NCBI GenBank assembly: GCA_000987045.1
Contig: LAKY01000033.1
Coordinates: forward strand, 25,242 to 63,434
Source of the DNA: Clostridiales bacterium PH28_bin88
GTDB taxonomy: Bacteria; Bacillota; PH28-bin88
Length of the DNA stretch: 38,193 nt
Direction: 5' to 3'
In this document: positions 24,662 to 32,477 of the stretch, in pieces
How the letters are laid out: each line of letters begins with the position of its first letter
Position numbering within the stretch: position 1 is the first letter of the stretch
Made by a program: the position numbers and the translations under genes
The notes under the pieces: model-generated
Told to the model about the DNA's origin: nothing
The model's input: the letters and a program-made list of their open reading frames with translations, nothing else
The model's database searches: none

Positions 24662-25792
24662 GTGTAATGCCTGGTCCAGGTCCGCAATCAAGTCCTCCAC
24701 GTCCTCGATCCCCACTGACAGCCGCAGCAGGAAGTCGCTGATGCCCAGTCGTTCCCTGACCTCAAGTGGCATGTCGCAGTGAGTCTGCCGGGCGGGATAA
24801 GTAATCAGGGTTTCCACCCCGCCCAGGCTCTCGGCAAAGGAGATCAACCTCACCCGTTCCAGCACCTGCCTGGCCAGTTCCGGCGTGGTGACGTCAAAGG
24901 ATACCATCCCACCAAACCCCGAGGCCTGGCGGGCGACCAGTTGGCAGCCAGGGTGAGTGGGGAGGCCCGGGTAGTACACCCGGGTTACCCTTGGATGACT
25001 GTCCAGCCAGCGGGCGATGGCCGCGGCGTTGTCCTGGTGCCGGTCCATCCGCACTCCCAGGGTCTTTAAGCCGCGAATGAGCAACCAGGAATCCTGGGGT
25101 CCAAGCACCGCCCCCACCGAGTTCTGCAAAAAGCCCACTCTTTCCCCCAGTTCCTTCCTTTTGACCACCACCAGCCCGGCAACCAGATCGTTATGGCCCG
25201 CCAGGTACTTGGTGGCGCTGTGGACTACGATGTCCGCCCCCAACTCCAGGGGTCGCTGCAGGTACGGAGTCATAAAGGTATTGTCCACAATGGTCAGCAG
25301 ACCGCGCTGGCGGGCCAGGGAGACCAGGGCAGCCAAGTCCGCTACCTTCAAGAGCGGGTTGGTCGGCGTCTCCACCAAGAGGGCCTTGGTGGCTGCCGTT
25401 AGTGATTCTTCGACGCACTTCACGTCAGTGGTATCCACATAAGTACACGTGAGACCATAACCGCGAAAGACCTCCTGCAGCACCCGGTAGGTGCCGCCGT
25501 ACAAGTCTTCCGAGACCACCAGGTGGTCGCCCGGCTGGAAAAGCATCAAGACAGTAGAAAGGGCGGCCATGCCGGTGGCGAAGGCGAACCCCTGGTCCCC
25601 CCCTTCCAGCCTGGCGATGGCCTCTTCCAACACCTGGCGGGTGGGGTTTTTGGTGCGGGAATAGTCGTAGCCGGTGCTGGCGCCCAGGGCTGGGTGGCGG
25701 AAAGTGGCTGACTGGTAGATAGGCACGCTTACTGCCCCAGTCTTCTGGTCCCAACCCACCCCTGTCTGGACAAGTAAAGTGCTGATCTTCAT
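24653..25792 (-). CDS. PLP-dependent transsulfuration enzyme (cystathionine gamma-lyase/synthase family), copy 2
   Basis: 379 aa and collinear with copy 1. YDYSRTKNPTRQVLEEAIA lies near residue 43, the FATGMAALS loop near 71, and DNTFMTPYLQRPLELGADIVVHSATKYLAGHNDLVAG carries the PLP lysine at about 195. It ends in LRLSVGIEDVEDLIADLDQALHAL. The ATG follows a GGAGGGAC ribosome binding site. It is directly behind an S-box riboswitch and terminator, so it is made when SAM is low, in line with methionine or cysteine synthesis. Cystathionine gamma-synthase, O-acetylhomoserine sulfhydrylase-like and gamma-lyase functions cannot be told apart here. Confidence 0.88.
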   Translation of the reverse strand: MKISTLLVQTGVGWDQKTGAVSVPIYQSATFRHPALGASTGYDYSRTKNPTRQVLEEAIARLEGGDQGFAFATGMAALSTVLMLFQPGDHLVVSEDLYGGTYRVLQEVFRGYGLTCTYVDTTDVKCVEESLTAATKALLVETPTNPLLKVADLAALVSLARQRGLLTIVDNTFMTPYLQRPLELGADIVVHSATKYLAGHNDLVAGLVVVKRKELGERVGFLQNSVGAVLGPQDSWLLIRGLKTLGVRMDRHQDNAAAIARWLDSHPRVTRVYYPGLPTHPGCQLVARQASGFGGMVSFDVTTPELARQVLERVRLISFAESLGGVETLITYPARQTHCDMPLEVRERLGISDFLLRLSVGIEDVEDLIADLDQALHAL

Positions 25793-25835
25793 TGCATGTC
25801 CCTCCTATGCTTAGAAGTCGGAAATCGTGGGAATT

Positions 25836-26053
25836 AAAAAACTCTTCCGCAGATAGAAGAGTTTTTGGTCTTGCACTCTCATCTGCCAGGGCCCATAGGT
25901 CCTACAGGAATTGGCACCTTTTACTCCGGGAAGCATTAGCCGTCGGTCCTCGAAATCGGTGTATTTCCGACTTCCGACCTCCAACTTCCTGCTTCCGCTC
26001 GTATAGGTTGCCGGGCTTCATCGGGCCAGTCCCTCCGCCACTCTGGATAAGAG
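25836..26053 (-). promoter_or_regulatory. SAM-I (S-box) riboswitch with intrinsic terminator
   Basis: On the minus strand, CTCTTATCCAGAG (26041-26053) opens the aptamer. It is followed by GGCGGAGGGACTGGCCCGAT, GAAGCCCGGCAACC, and later GGTGCCAATTCC. P1 closes with GATGAGAG (25876-25883). The terminator stem ACTCTTC/GAAGAGT (25841-25862) with a T tract lies at 25836-25866. An enlarged variable arm in the middle (about 25930-25995) is longer than usual. It controls the PLP enzyme gene starting at 25792, and probably its downstream paralog. Confidence 0.95.
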
Positions 26054-26060
26054 CCTATCC

Positions 26061-26089
26061 ATGATATGTAGTTTTTGGGGTCATTTCAA
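26061..26089 (-). promoter_or_regulatory. Promoter of the S-box transcript
   Basis: On the minus strand: -35 TTGAAA (26084-26089), 17-bp spacer, -10 TATCAT (26061-26066). Transcription would start just before the riboswitch P1 stem. Confidence 0.75.
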
Positions 26090-26163
26090 GTACCCACCAG
26101 GAGTACAATGAAAGTATACCGCGTCACGGCTGACATGTCAACAAGAAACGATATATTAAGAGT

Positions 26164-26801
26164 CTAATGGATGTGTTCACCGGCCGGTCTAATAAGGAAC
26201 CCCCCAAAGATAAATAACAGCGAACTGTGGCCCACACCAAAGGCAAACAACAATAGCATGCCCTTTAACAGCCCACCGGTAGCGGCCACCGTTCCCAGCA
26301 CAGCCAGTACCACCGGGGTGGCGCACGGGGAAGGGATCAGGCTGAACGCGGCACCCAGGGCCAGCGCCCCCAGGACGGTCCCTCGCCCCATGGATACCTC
26401 CAACCGGTGCAAAGACGGGGAATAGTAGAAGCCGGCCAGCCGCCAGGGAATTAGTTTACGCCGGTGACGGCCGAGCAGCAGGTAACCCCCCAGGGCAATA
26501 TATACCAGGCCTAACACGGGAGACCATGTCCCTGCCGGGACCAGAGCCAGGCCAAGAGCACCTGCCATGAGTCCCAAAAGCGAAAGCATGCCGGCATACC
26601 CCAATACGCACATCAACGACAGGACCAGCCCCTGCCGGCCGGACCCGGCATTCCCGCCCACGTACCCCGCCGCTGCCGGAGCCATGGCCAGCATGCAGGG
26701 GTTAAAAGCGGTAACCACCCCGGTTGCCAGCATGGAAGCAACCCCACCAGACTGCCGCCGGTCATCAAGGTCCCAACCCAACCGGTCAATGCATCCACCA
26801 C
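26164..26801 (-). pseudogene. CcdA/DsbD-type thiol-reductant membrane protein, frameshifted
   Basis: Membrane protein of the CcdA family that moves electrons across the membrane to thiol proteins. The main frame has the Cys pair in FNPCMLAMAPAAAGYVGG and SLIPSPCATPVVLAVLG, with about six TM helices. The N-terminal part (VDALTGWVGTLMTGGSLVG, from the GTG at 26799-26801) lies in another frame. The frames join near a GGGG run at about 26713-26716: one added G would give LVGVASMLATG. Either the gene is broken or the base is a sequencing error. It could support Ccm-dependent cytochrome maturation. A perfect BlaI-type dyad lies just upstream. Confidence 0.75.
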
Positions 26802-26809
26802 CCAATCGT

Positions 26810-26826
26810 TACTACTGCACGTAGTA
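26810..26826. promoter_or_regulatory. BlaI-type operator upstream of ccdA
   Basis: TACTAC-TGCAC-GTAGTA, the only perfect inverted repeat of the five sites in the window. It lies nine bp before the first ccdA codon. I could not assign a clear -35/-10 pair here. Confidence 0.75.
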
Positions 26827-26878
26827 CAAAGTACTGACGGTTAATAGCTATGTGGAGGTGGAGCCATTTATGACCTGC

Positions 26879-26898
26879 CCAGTCACGCCTCCTTTGTT
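26879..26898 (-). repeat. Copy of the DUF2680-gene leader and ribosome binding site
   Basis: AACAAAGGAGGCGTGACTGG is identical to 36207-36226, the leader directly in front of the DUF2680 gene. Here it precedes only a 12-codon frame (GTG ACT GGG ... TAG), so it may be a leader peptide or the remnant of a lost gene start. Confidence 0.5.
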
Positions 26899-26936
26899 AT
26901 TTTAGTTTCCCTTTCATTTGTTTTGTGTACCACTTT

Positions 26937-27593
26937 TTATACCAGACCTTCCTGGATAGCGTACACCGCGGCCTGAACGCGGTTCTCCAGATGAAGTTTT
27001 TCCAGTATATTGCGGAGATGGTTCTTAATTGTATTTTCGGTCACGGACAAGGCCTGAGCTATCTCCTTGTTGCTCAATCCCTTACTGATCAGCTTTAAAA
27101 CTTCCTTTTCCCGGGAAGAAAGATCGCTGGCGTAACCTCCCTTCGCTGCTTTACGATCATGGAAGGAATTTCGCGCGAATTCGGCAAGAATTTTACCGGC
27201 CATCACCCCTGAGATGGGAGCCTCACAACGGGCGATCCCGGCCAAATAAGACTTCAATTCTTCCGGTTCCAGGTTTTTTAACAAATACCCCTGCGCCCCG
27301 GCCTTGACCGCCTCGAAAAGGTCTCTGTCATCGTCGGATACGGTAAGGATGACAATTTTAACGTAGGGCATCTCTTTTTTGAGGCGACGGGTGGCTTCAA
27401 GACCGCTGCAGTTAGGCATATTGATATCCATCAGGATCACATCGGGCATTGTTTCAGATGCGATTTCCTGGGCTTCCAAACCGTCGCTCGCTTCCCCCAC
27501 TACCTCCACCTCGGGCCATGAAGCCAGAACACTCTTGATCCCTCTCCGGAAAAGGGTGTGGTCATCCACCAGCATGATTTTAAGGGGCTGCAT
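26937..27593 (-). CDS. NarL/FixJ-family response regulator
   Basis: 218 aa. The N-terminal receiver domain has acidic residues D10/D11 and phosphoacceptor D56 (DVILMDINMP), with T/S in VILTVSDDD. The C-terminal LuxR helix-turn-helix is LSSREKEVLKLISKGLSNKEIAQALSVTENTIKNHLRNILEKLHLENRVQAAVYA. Its start overlaps the end of the kinase gene by 14 bp, showing they form a pair. It closely resembles the second regulator at 34738-35406. It probably controls the adjacent NrfD/Fe-S/cupredoxin operon, or other respiratory genes. Confidence 0.94.
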   Translation of the reverse strand: MQPLKIMLVDDHTLFRRGIKSVLASWPEVEVVGEASDGLEAQEIASETMPDVILMDINMPNCSGLEATRRLKKEMPYVKIVILTVSDDDRDLFEAVKAGAQGYLLKNLEPEELKSYLAGIARCEAPISGVMAGKILAEFARNSFHDRKAAKGGYASDLSSREKEVLKLISKGLSNKEIAQALSVTENTIKNHLRNILEKLHLENRVQAAVYAIQEGLV

Positions 27594-28479
27594 GAGTGAT
27601 GATCCCTCCGTTTTCTTCGTGCAAAACGGGTACCTGAATCACTATTTTCGTACCCTGACCTGGTGTGGTTATAATGTCAAGACTTCCGCCCAATTCCCGC
27701 AACCTTTCCTTCATGATAGTTAACCCAAAGTGTTTTGGCGCTTTGGATACTGCGTTCAGGTCAAACCCCCTGCCATCATCAGTTACCTCCAACTGTATAC
27801 CCAGCCCCTTTTTCTCCAGTACCAGGTTGGCACGTTTAGCTCCGGCATGCTTGCGGATATTGGTTAACGCTTCTTGAAGAATACGAAACAGCTGGAGTTC
27901 AACAAGTTCATCCATCTTGGGTCTGTCCTCAAAACCCTCCAGGGTAACTTGAATGAGGTTTTGCTCCTGGTAAAGGCTGATGTACCGCTTGAGAGCCTGT
28001 TCCAAGTCCCAGTCGCTTTTCAACTCGTTTCTCAGGTTGAAGATGGTCTGGCGCAGATCGTTATAAGTTTCCTGGATTACGTTCCGTATCTCTCCAAGCC
28101 CCTCATCAACCTCTGCCGCTTCCTCTCCCAAAAGGTTTTGGATGCTTTTAATCCGCAGGTTCATGTAACCGAGGGTTTGGGCCAAACCGTCATGCATTTC
28201 CCGGGCCAGTCTTTCTCTCTCCTCCAGCACCGCAATCTTTTGCGCCTGTTTGTAAAGAGCCCGGTTAATCTGTTGAATAATCTTAAAAACATAGTTAAAA
28301 AAGAAGTACGAACCCAATATCAGGATAGAGGCGCCCAGCAGGTTGGAAACCCAGGGAAGAATTATCGTTTCCAGCAGAAAGTGGCGCAGGAATTCAAGCA
28401 TGATGATGGCAGCCACAGTCAACAGGTAAACAACCCACTTAAGGCGGCGGTAGTTTTGTTCAGGCTGAAGGCTTTCCAT
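27580..28479 (-). CDS. Sensor histidine kinase (HisKA_3 type) without an extracytoplasmic domain
   Basis: 299 aa from the ATG at 28477-28479, which follows GGGGGTGG. Two TM helices (about residues 14-30 and 42-66) have only a short loop between them. Then comes a dimerisation helix with the phospho-accepting His (about 96) in ERERLAREMHDGLAQTLGYMN, and an HATPase domain (DDGRGFDLNAVSKAPKHFGLTIMKERLRELGG). With no sensory domain, it may read a membrane or redox signal or a partner protein. It is co-transcribed with the regulator that follows. Confidence 0.9.
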   Translation of the reverse strand: MESLQPEQNYRRLKWVVYLLTVAAIIMLEFLRHFLLETIILPWVSNLLGASILILGSYFFFNYVFKIIQQINRALYKQAQKIAVLEERERLAREMHDGLAQTLGYMNLRIKSIQNLLGEEAAEVDEGLGEIRNVIQETYNDLRQTIFNLRNELKSDWDLEQALKRYISLYQEQNLIQVTLEGFEDRPKMDELVELQLFRILQEALTNIRKHAGAKRANLVLEKKGLGIQLEVTDDGRGFDLNAVSKAPKHFGLTIMKERLRELGGSLDIITTPGQGTKIVIQVPVLHEENGGIITHAAP

Positions 28480-28596
28480 CAAATGACCACCCCCAACACC
28501 TTGACCGGCTGTCAAAGACTGATTACAAGGGAAGAAAAGGATGGGATAGACCACTATTTGTTAGAATTTTCCCATTAGTGGCTTAACCTACCCTCA

Positions 28597-28625
28597 ATTG
28601 TATCAGGGGTAACGCCTCTTGACAA
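28597..28625 (-). promoter_or_regulatory. Promoter of the kinase/regulator operon
   Basis: On the minus strand: -35 TTGTCA (28620-28625), 17-bp spacer, -10 TACAAT (28597-28602). It lies about 118 bp before the kinase start codon. Confidence 0.7.
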
Positions 28626-28667
28626 CCGGCTGGGGCGGGTTCCCAGGATAAGGCGGCCAGGGTGCTC

Positions 28668-29339
28668 CTATACCGGTTCCAGCGCTCCGGCACGCTTGAT
28701 CCGGGCCAGGAGCAAGAAAACATACGCGTATGCCGTCCATACTCCCCCGATTACTAGCAGCAGTACAAAGACAAACCTCGGGTCGGGACGTTGGGTCAGC
28801 ATCCTTGACCGGGGGGGAGCGGGCGCCGGGGGCAAGGACAGGCTTGCCACTGCTTCCACGGGTGCAAGTTCCTTATTGCCGGCAAAGGCGGCCGTGACCT
28901 CCACCTCCTGGCCGGCATAAACCGGGACGCTGGTGGAGCCGATTCCCATGCCGTCGGTGGAGACAGTTCCCAGCTTTAACCGGCCAAAGGTAGTTTTACG
29001 GAAAAAGGTGAGCTTGGCTCCCGGGACCGGCTGCCCGTCCTGATCGGTAAGGGTGGCCAATGCCCGGGCACTCTCCTCCCCGTTCTTTTCAATGGAAAGG
29101 GTCAGATTGGTGGATGCCCGCGGCCCGCCCGGCATCGCCATGGGCTCCTCGCCGCCTGGCTCCTCGTCCGCATGCTCATCCCCTGCCGGCTCTTCATCCA
29201 CGTGCTCCTCAGCCACAGGCTCCCCGGCTGCCGGCTCCTCCTTAGCCCCCCCATGGGCCAGCGCCGCTCCGCCGGCCAAAGCCAGTACCAGCATCACTGC
29301 TATCATGACTAACAGTACTCGCAGCGGAATTTTTCCCAT
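28668..29339 (-). CDS. Membrane-anchored protein with signal peptide, acidic repeat region and Ig-like domain
   Basis: 223 aa. Signal peptide (about residues 5-29, ending ALAHGG) and a low-complexity Glu/Pro/His segment (about 32-70) with repeated EEPxxDEHxDEEP units. Next is an Ig-like/carboxypeptidase-regulatory-like domain (about 75-170; TDQDGQPVPGAKLTFFRKTTFG), and a C-terminal TM helix (about 190-213). The His/Glu repeat might bind metal. The ATG follows GGAGGG immediately after the nrfD stop, so it is the last gene of the cupredoxin-FeS-NrfD operon. It may anchor or support the complex; no specific family is recognised. Confidence 0.7.
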   Translation of the reverse strand: MGKIPLRVLLVMIAVMLVLALAGGAALAHGGAKEEPAAGEPVAEEHVDEEPAGDEHADEEPGGEEPMAMPGGPRASTNLTLSIEKNGEESARALATLTDQDGQPVPGAKLTFFRKTTFGRLKLGTVSTDGMGIGSTSVPVYAGQEVEVTAAFAGNKELAPVEAVASLSLPPAPAPPRSRMLTQRPDPRFVFVLLLVIGGVWTAYAYVFLLLARIKRAGALEPV

Positions 29340-30710
29340 TTACGCTTCCCTCCCCTCGGTGTGTTCCTCCGTCTCCCAGATGGAGATGATCGGGAAAAGC
29401 TTGCTAAAGAGGACATACAGCAGGATGAAACCGGCCAGGGCGCCCGCTGTAATGCTCCATTCAACCCAGGTTGGCCAGTAAAAGCCGGCGTAGGGCGGTG
29501 CGTTCTGGATAGGGATATAAGGGTTCGCCAGGGTTGGGGTGATGATCATATACCGCTTGAGCCACATGCCAATATTTACCACGACAGCTCCCAGTACAAG
29601 TCCCGGGATACCGGTCCAGCGGCCCAGCGCCGTCACCAGCAGCGGTGAGAATGTCAGGATAATGGCGCTCCAGAATACCCCCCTGAACTGGCCGGTAAAC
29701 AACGCTTTCGTCAGGGTGCTCCCCGACTCTTCGCTGCCGTAAAACACGGTCAGGTATTCGGCGAAGGTCATGTACAGGTAGACCAGACCCGATGCCAGCA
29801 GCAGGTAGCCAAGCCTCCTGAAGTGCAAGGGAGTAATGTACTTCTCCAGTTGATAGAACTTGCGGAAGAGCGCCATGGCGACGATAATCGCCGCAACCCC
29901 GGAATAGATGGCGCCGATCACGAAGTAGGGACCGAAGATGGTGCTGTGCCAGCCCTCCCGGAGCGTCATGCTGAAGATAAAGGATACCACCGTGTGCACG
30001 GAAATAGCCACCGGCATAATTACCACCGCCATGATGGCCATGGCCCGTTCCAGGAGCCGGACCTGTTCAGGGGTGCCCTGCCAGCCCAGGGAAAGGATTT
30101 TGTAAATCCGCGCCCGTACCGGGTACCTGTCCTTCAGGTAGGGATAACACCTGGCCAGGTCCGGGATCAGCGGCAGGTAAAGGAAGACAATGCTGCCCAC
30201 CAGGTAAGTGGTGACGGAAAAGACGTCCCACAGAAGCGGTGACTGCAGCCGCCCGTGGATGACCAGGTTGTAGACCCGGTCAATCCGGCCCAGGTCGATG
30301 AGCACCATGGGCGCGCCGATCAACAGCGCTACCCCGGTGATCACCTCGGCCATGCGGGTGATGGGGCGGCGCCACTCAGCCCCGGTTACCCGCAGGATGG
30401 CCGAGACCAGGGTGCCGGCGTGACTCACACCGATGAAGAAGACAAAGTTAGTGATGTAAAGGCCCCAGGAATAGAAATTGCTCATTCCGGTAACCATCAG
30501 CCCGTAACGCAACTGGGTCAAGTAAGCCCCCAGTCCCACGGCGATGGTGCCCACAAGAACACCTGCCAGTAAATAAAAGTAGGAGCCGGCTTGCACTACC
30601 GGCCGGAGCAACTCGGGGGCTCCCGCCGGCAGCGCATCAGTTGTTTGTTGTCTGCTCCGGGTGAGGCCCACCGGCATATTCACCGGCATGTCTAAACCGT
30701 GATTCGCCAT
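29340..30710 (-). CDS. nrfD: NrfD/PsrC-type integral membrane quinol-linked subunit
   Basis: 456 aa, about ten TM helices, NrfD family (polysulfide/DMSO reductase membrane subunit). Visible stretches are YSWGLYITNFVFFIGVSHAGTLVSAILRVTGAEWRRPITRMAEV (a family hallmark near the quinone site) and HTVVSFIFSMTLREGWHSTIFGPYFVIGAIYSGVAAIIV. It exchanges electrons between membrane quinones and the Fe-S partner encoded directly upstream (3-bp gap). No catalytic molybdopterin or polysulfide subunit is in the window, so the final partner is open; the cupredoxin gene at the head of the operon is a candidate. Confidence 0.92.
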   Translation of the reverse strand: MANHGLDMPVNMPVGLTRSRQQTTDALPAGAPELLRPVVQAGSYFYLLAGVLVGTIAVGLGAYLTQLRYGLMVTGMSNFYSWGLYITNFVFFIGVSHAGTLVSAILRVTGAEWRRPITRMAEVITGVALLIGAPMVLIDLGRIDRVYNLVIHGRLQSPLLWDVFSVTTYLVGSIVFLYLPLIPDLARCYPYLKDRYPVRARIYKILSLGWQGTPEQVRLLERAMAIMAVVIMPVAISVHTVVSFIFSMTLREGWHSTIFGPYFVIGAIYSGVAAIIVAMALFRKFYQLEKYITPLHFRRLGYLLLASGLVYLYMTFAEYLTVFYGSEESGSTLTKALFTGQFRGVFWSAIILTFSPLLVTALGRWTGIPGLVLGAVVVNIGMWLKRYMIITPTLANPYIPIQNAPPYAGFYWPTWVEWSITAGALAGFILLYVLFSKLFPIISIWETEEHTEGREA

Positions 30711-30713
30711 GGA

Positions 30714-31745
30714 TTAGTCCCCCTTTCCTACCGTCGCTAGCGGCTCAAGCTTGGGTGGCGGCGGGTATTTCCGTTTGCGTGGAGGCAGGTAAAGCGTTCG
30801 CGGCTCAGTACCCAGATCCTCCAGGTAGCGGAAAGCCCCCTGGGCCTTCAGCGCCGATAGCCCTAACGTTTGGCCGATGCGGTTGGTTACCGCGTCCTCA
30901 TTGCGATCGCCAAAATAGATGGCGTTCATGGGGCAGGCATCGGCGCAGGAGGGCAGCTTACCCTGGCGAACCAGCCCCGGGCAAAACAGGCATTTTTCCG
31001 CCACACCCCGGCGGTGCGGCGTGTTTTTCTCGATGTCATAGGGTTCCGCCTTTTGTTCCGGGGTTTCCGGCGAATCGGCCCAGTTAAAATAGCGGGCCGA
31101 ATACGGGCAGGCAGCCAGGCAGAAACGACAGCCAATGCAGCGGTCCTGGTCGATCAGGACAATACCGTCTTCACGCTTGAAGGTGGCCCCAACGGGACAG
31201 ACCTTGACGCAAGGCGGGTCGTCGCACTGCATACAGACCCGGGGAAACCAGTACGGGGTGGCTTCTTCAAAGTTCTGCAGCCGGTAGATCTTGATCCATT
31301 CCTGCCCGGGCGGGATGCGATGGAACCTGGTGCACGCCACCTGGCATTCGGCACAACCATCGCACTTCTCCAGGTCAATGACCATGGTCCACTGCTGGGT
31401 AGCGGGCACGGAATAGGGCGGCCCGTTACGGGTATGGGTATTGGGTGGTAGCCCTGGTTTGGTCGCGTTTTCCGCCGCCTCGACCACGCCCCCGCGCCAG
31501 CGGAGCAGTCTGCCGGTATGGCTGGCGTCCGACATTAAGGCATATCCATCACCGGCCAGCTGTGTCGGACTGCCCTCGGTTTCCAGTGCGGGGCCGGGAA
31601 TTTGCCGGTTTAATCCGGGGAACAGCAGCGTCGTCACGGCGCCGGCCCCGGCAACTGTGGCGTTAAGCAGGAACCGGCGGCGCGAAACTTGTTTGCGATG
31701 GCGGTCTCCCGCCTGCCGCGGATCAGCCTTATTCGTATCAGCCAT
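30714..31745 (-). CDS. Tat-exported ferredoxin-like protein with four [4Fe-4S] cluster motifs
   Basis: 343 aa. Twin-arginine signal SRRRFLLNATVAGAG (about residues 21-36), then a PsrB/DmsB/HybA-type domain with four Cys groups. These are CDGCAECQVAC (about 128-138), CMQCDDPPCVKVCP (about 171-184), CIGCRFCLAACP (about 203-214) and CLFC plus CADACP (about 252-272). Sixteen cysteines fit four [4Fe-4S] clusters. It should sit outside the membrane on NrfD, passing electrons to or from an external partner. It lies between the cupredoxin and nrfD genes. Confidence 0.93.
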   Translation of the reverse strand: MADTNKADPRQAGDRHRKQVSRRRFLLNATVAGAGAVTTLLFPGLNRQIPGPALETEGSPTQLAGDGYALMSDASHTGRLLRWRGGVVEAAENATKPGLPPNTHTRNGPPYSVPATQQWTMVIDLEKCDGCAECQVACTRFHRIPPGQEWIKIYRLQNFEEATPYWFPRVCMQCDDPPCVKVCPVGATFKREDGIVLIDQDRCIGCRFCLAACPYSARYFNWADSPETPEQKAEPYDIEKNTPHRRGVAEKCLFCPGLVRQGKLPSCADACPMNAIYFGDRNEDAVTNRIGQTLGLSALKAQGAFRYLEDLGTEPRTLYLPPRKRKYPPPPKLEPLATVGKGD

Positions 31746-31776
31746 TACTATGCGCCCCCTTTACCATTCAGAAGTA

Positions 31777-32268
31777 TCACAGAACGATCAACTGCCCGGC
31801 TTGCTCCCCGTGGTCCTTGGCACAGTCCTCGGCGCCGCAGGTGAAGGTATACACACCTGGCTTGTCGGGTTTAATCGTGATCACCTCCTCGGAACCGGCA
31901 GGGATTTCCTTGATGTCAATGCCGAATGCGGCCATGGAAAAACCATGGGGATCATCCTGGCAATCCACATCGCCGTTCTTCACTCTCAGGATGACGGTGT
32001 CACCGGCTTTTGCCACGAAGGTGCTGGGCACCCAGCGGTGAATCTCCTCCTGACCGGCCTCAAACATGACCATCGTGGGGTAAGCCTCCTCTCCGGGCTT
32101 AACCATCACCAGTGCGGGCGAAAATTTCCTGGTAGCTACGAAAGGCGAGTCCTCCGTGACAGTAGCCTCCGCCTTGGCCGAGATGCCTGGCTTTGCGACA
32201 TAGAAAACACCACCGGCTATCCCCAGCACAAGTACAAGGCCCGCGACGAAGAATAGGAATTTCCTCAC
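31777..32268 (-). CDS. Membrane-anchored CuA-like cupredoxin
   Basis: 163 aa from the GTG at 32266-32268, six nt after GGAGG. N-terminal TM anchor (about residues 3-25), then a cupredoxin domain whose order resembles the CuA domain of nitrous oxide reductase or cytochrome oxidase subunit II. Features are DPHGFSMAAFGI (His ligand), PDKPGVYTFTC and CGAEDCAKDH near the end. CuA has CxxxC...H..M; here the spacing is Cx4C-x3-H with no Met at the usual place, so the site may be CuA-like or altered. It is the first gene of the operon with the Fe-S protein and NrfD, hence a probable electron acceptor or donor. Confidence 0.8.
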   Translation of the reverse strand: MRKFLFFVAGLVLVLGIAGGVFYVAKPGISAKAEATVTEDSPFVATRKFSPALVMVKPGEEAYPTMVMFEAGQEEIHRWVPSTFVAKAGDTVILRVKNGDVDCQDDPHGFSMAAFGIDIKEIPAGSEEVITIKPDKPGVYTFTCGAEDCAKDHGEQAGQLIVL

Positions 32269-32339
32269 AACTGCAACCTCCTTCCATTTAAGTGTTTTAA
32301 TTTGCAATCTAACTATAAACCAGGAGGCAGGACGTAGAA

Positions 32340-32381
32340 ATAGCCATTATCCATCAAGTTGAACCGGTAGACATTGGCTAT
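32340..32381. promoter_or_regulatory. Inverted repeat in the divergent intergenic region
   Basis: Arms ATAGCCA (32340-32346) and TGGCTAT (32375-32381), centred between the cupredoxin operon (minus) and the NarX-like kinase gene (plus). A TACAAT-like -10 for the kinase gene is at about 32425-32430. A regulator of both units could bind here. The rest of 32269-32477 shows no ORF. Confidence 0.4.
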
Positions 32382-32477
32382 CCTCTAGTCCTTTCGAGCT
32401 ATATACATGGCAATCAAAATATCCTACAATAAAAAATAACAAGAACTATTACTCGCATCCTTGGAGGAGTGGAACGG

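Noticed and set aside
32269..32477. NarL heptamer sites (TACYYMT) in the divergent region
   Set aside because: No convincing paired heptamers were seen; only an ATAGCCA/TGGCTAT dyad remained.
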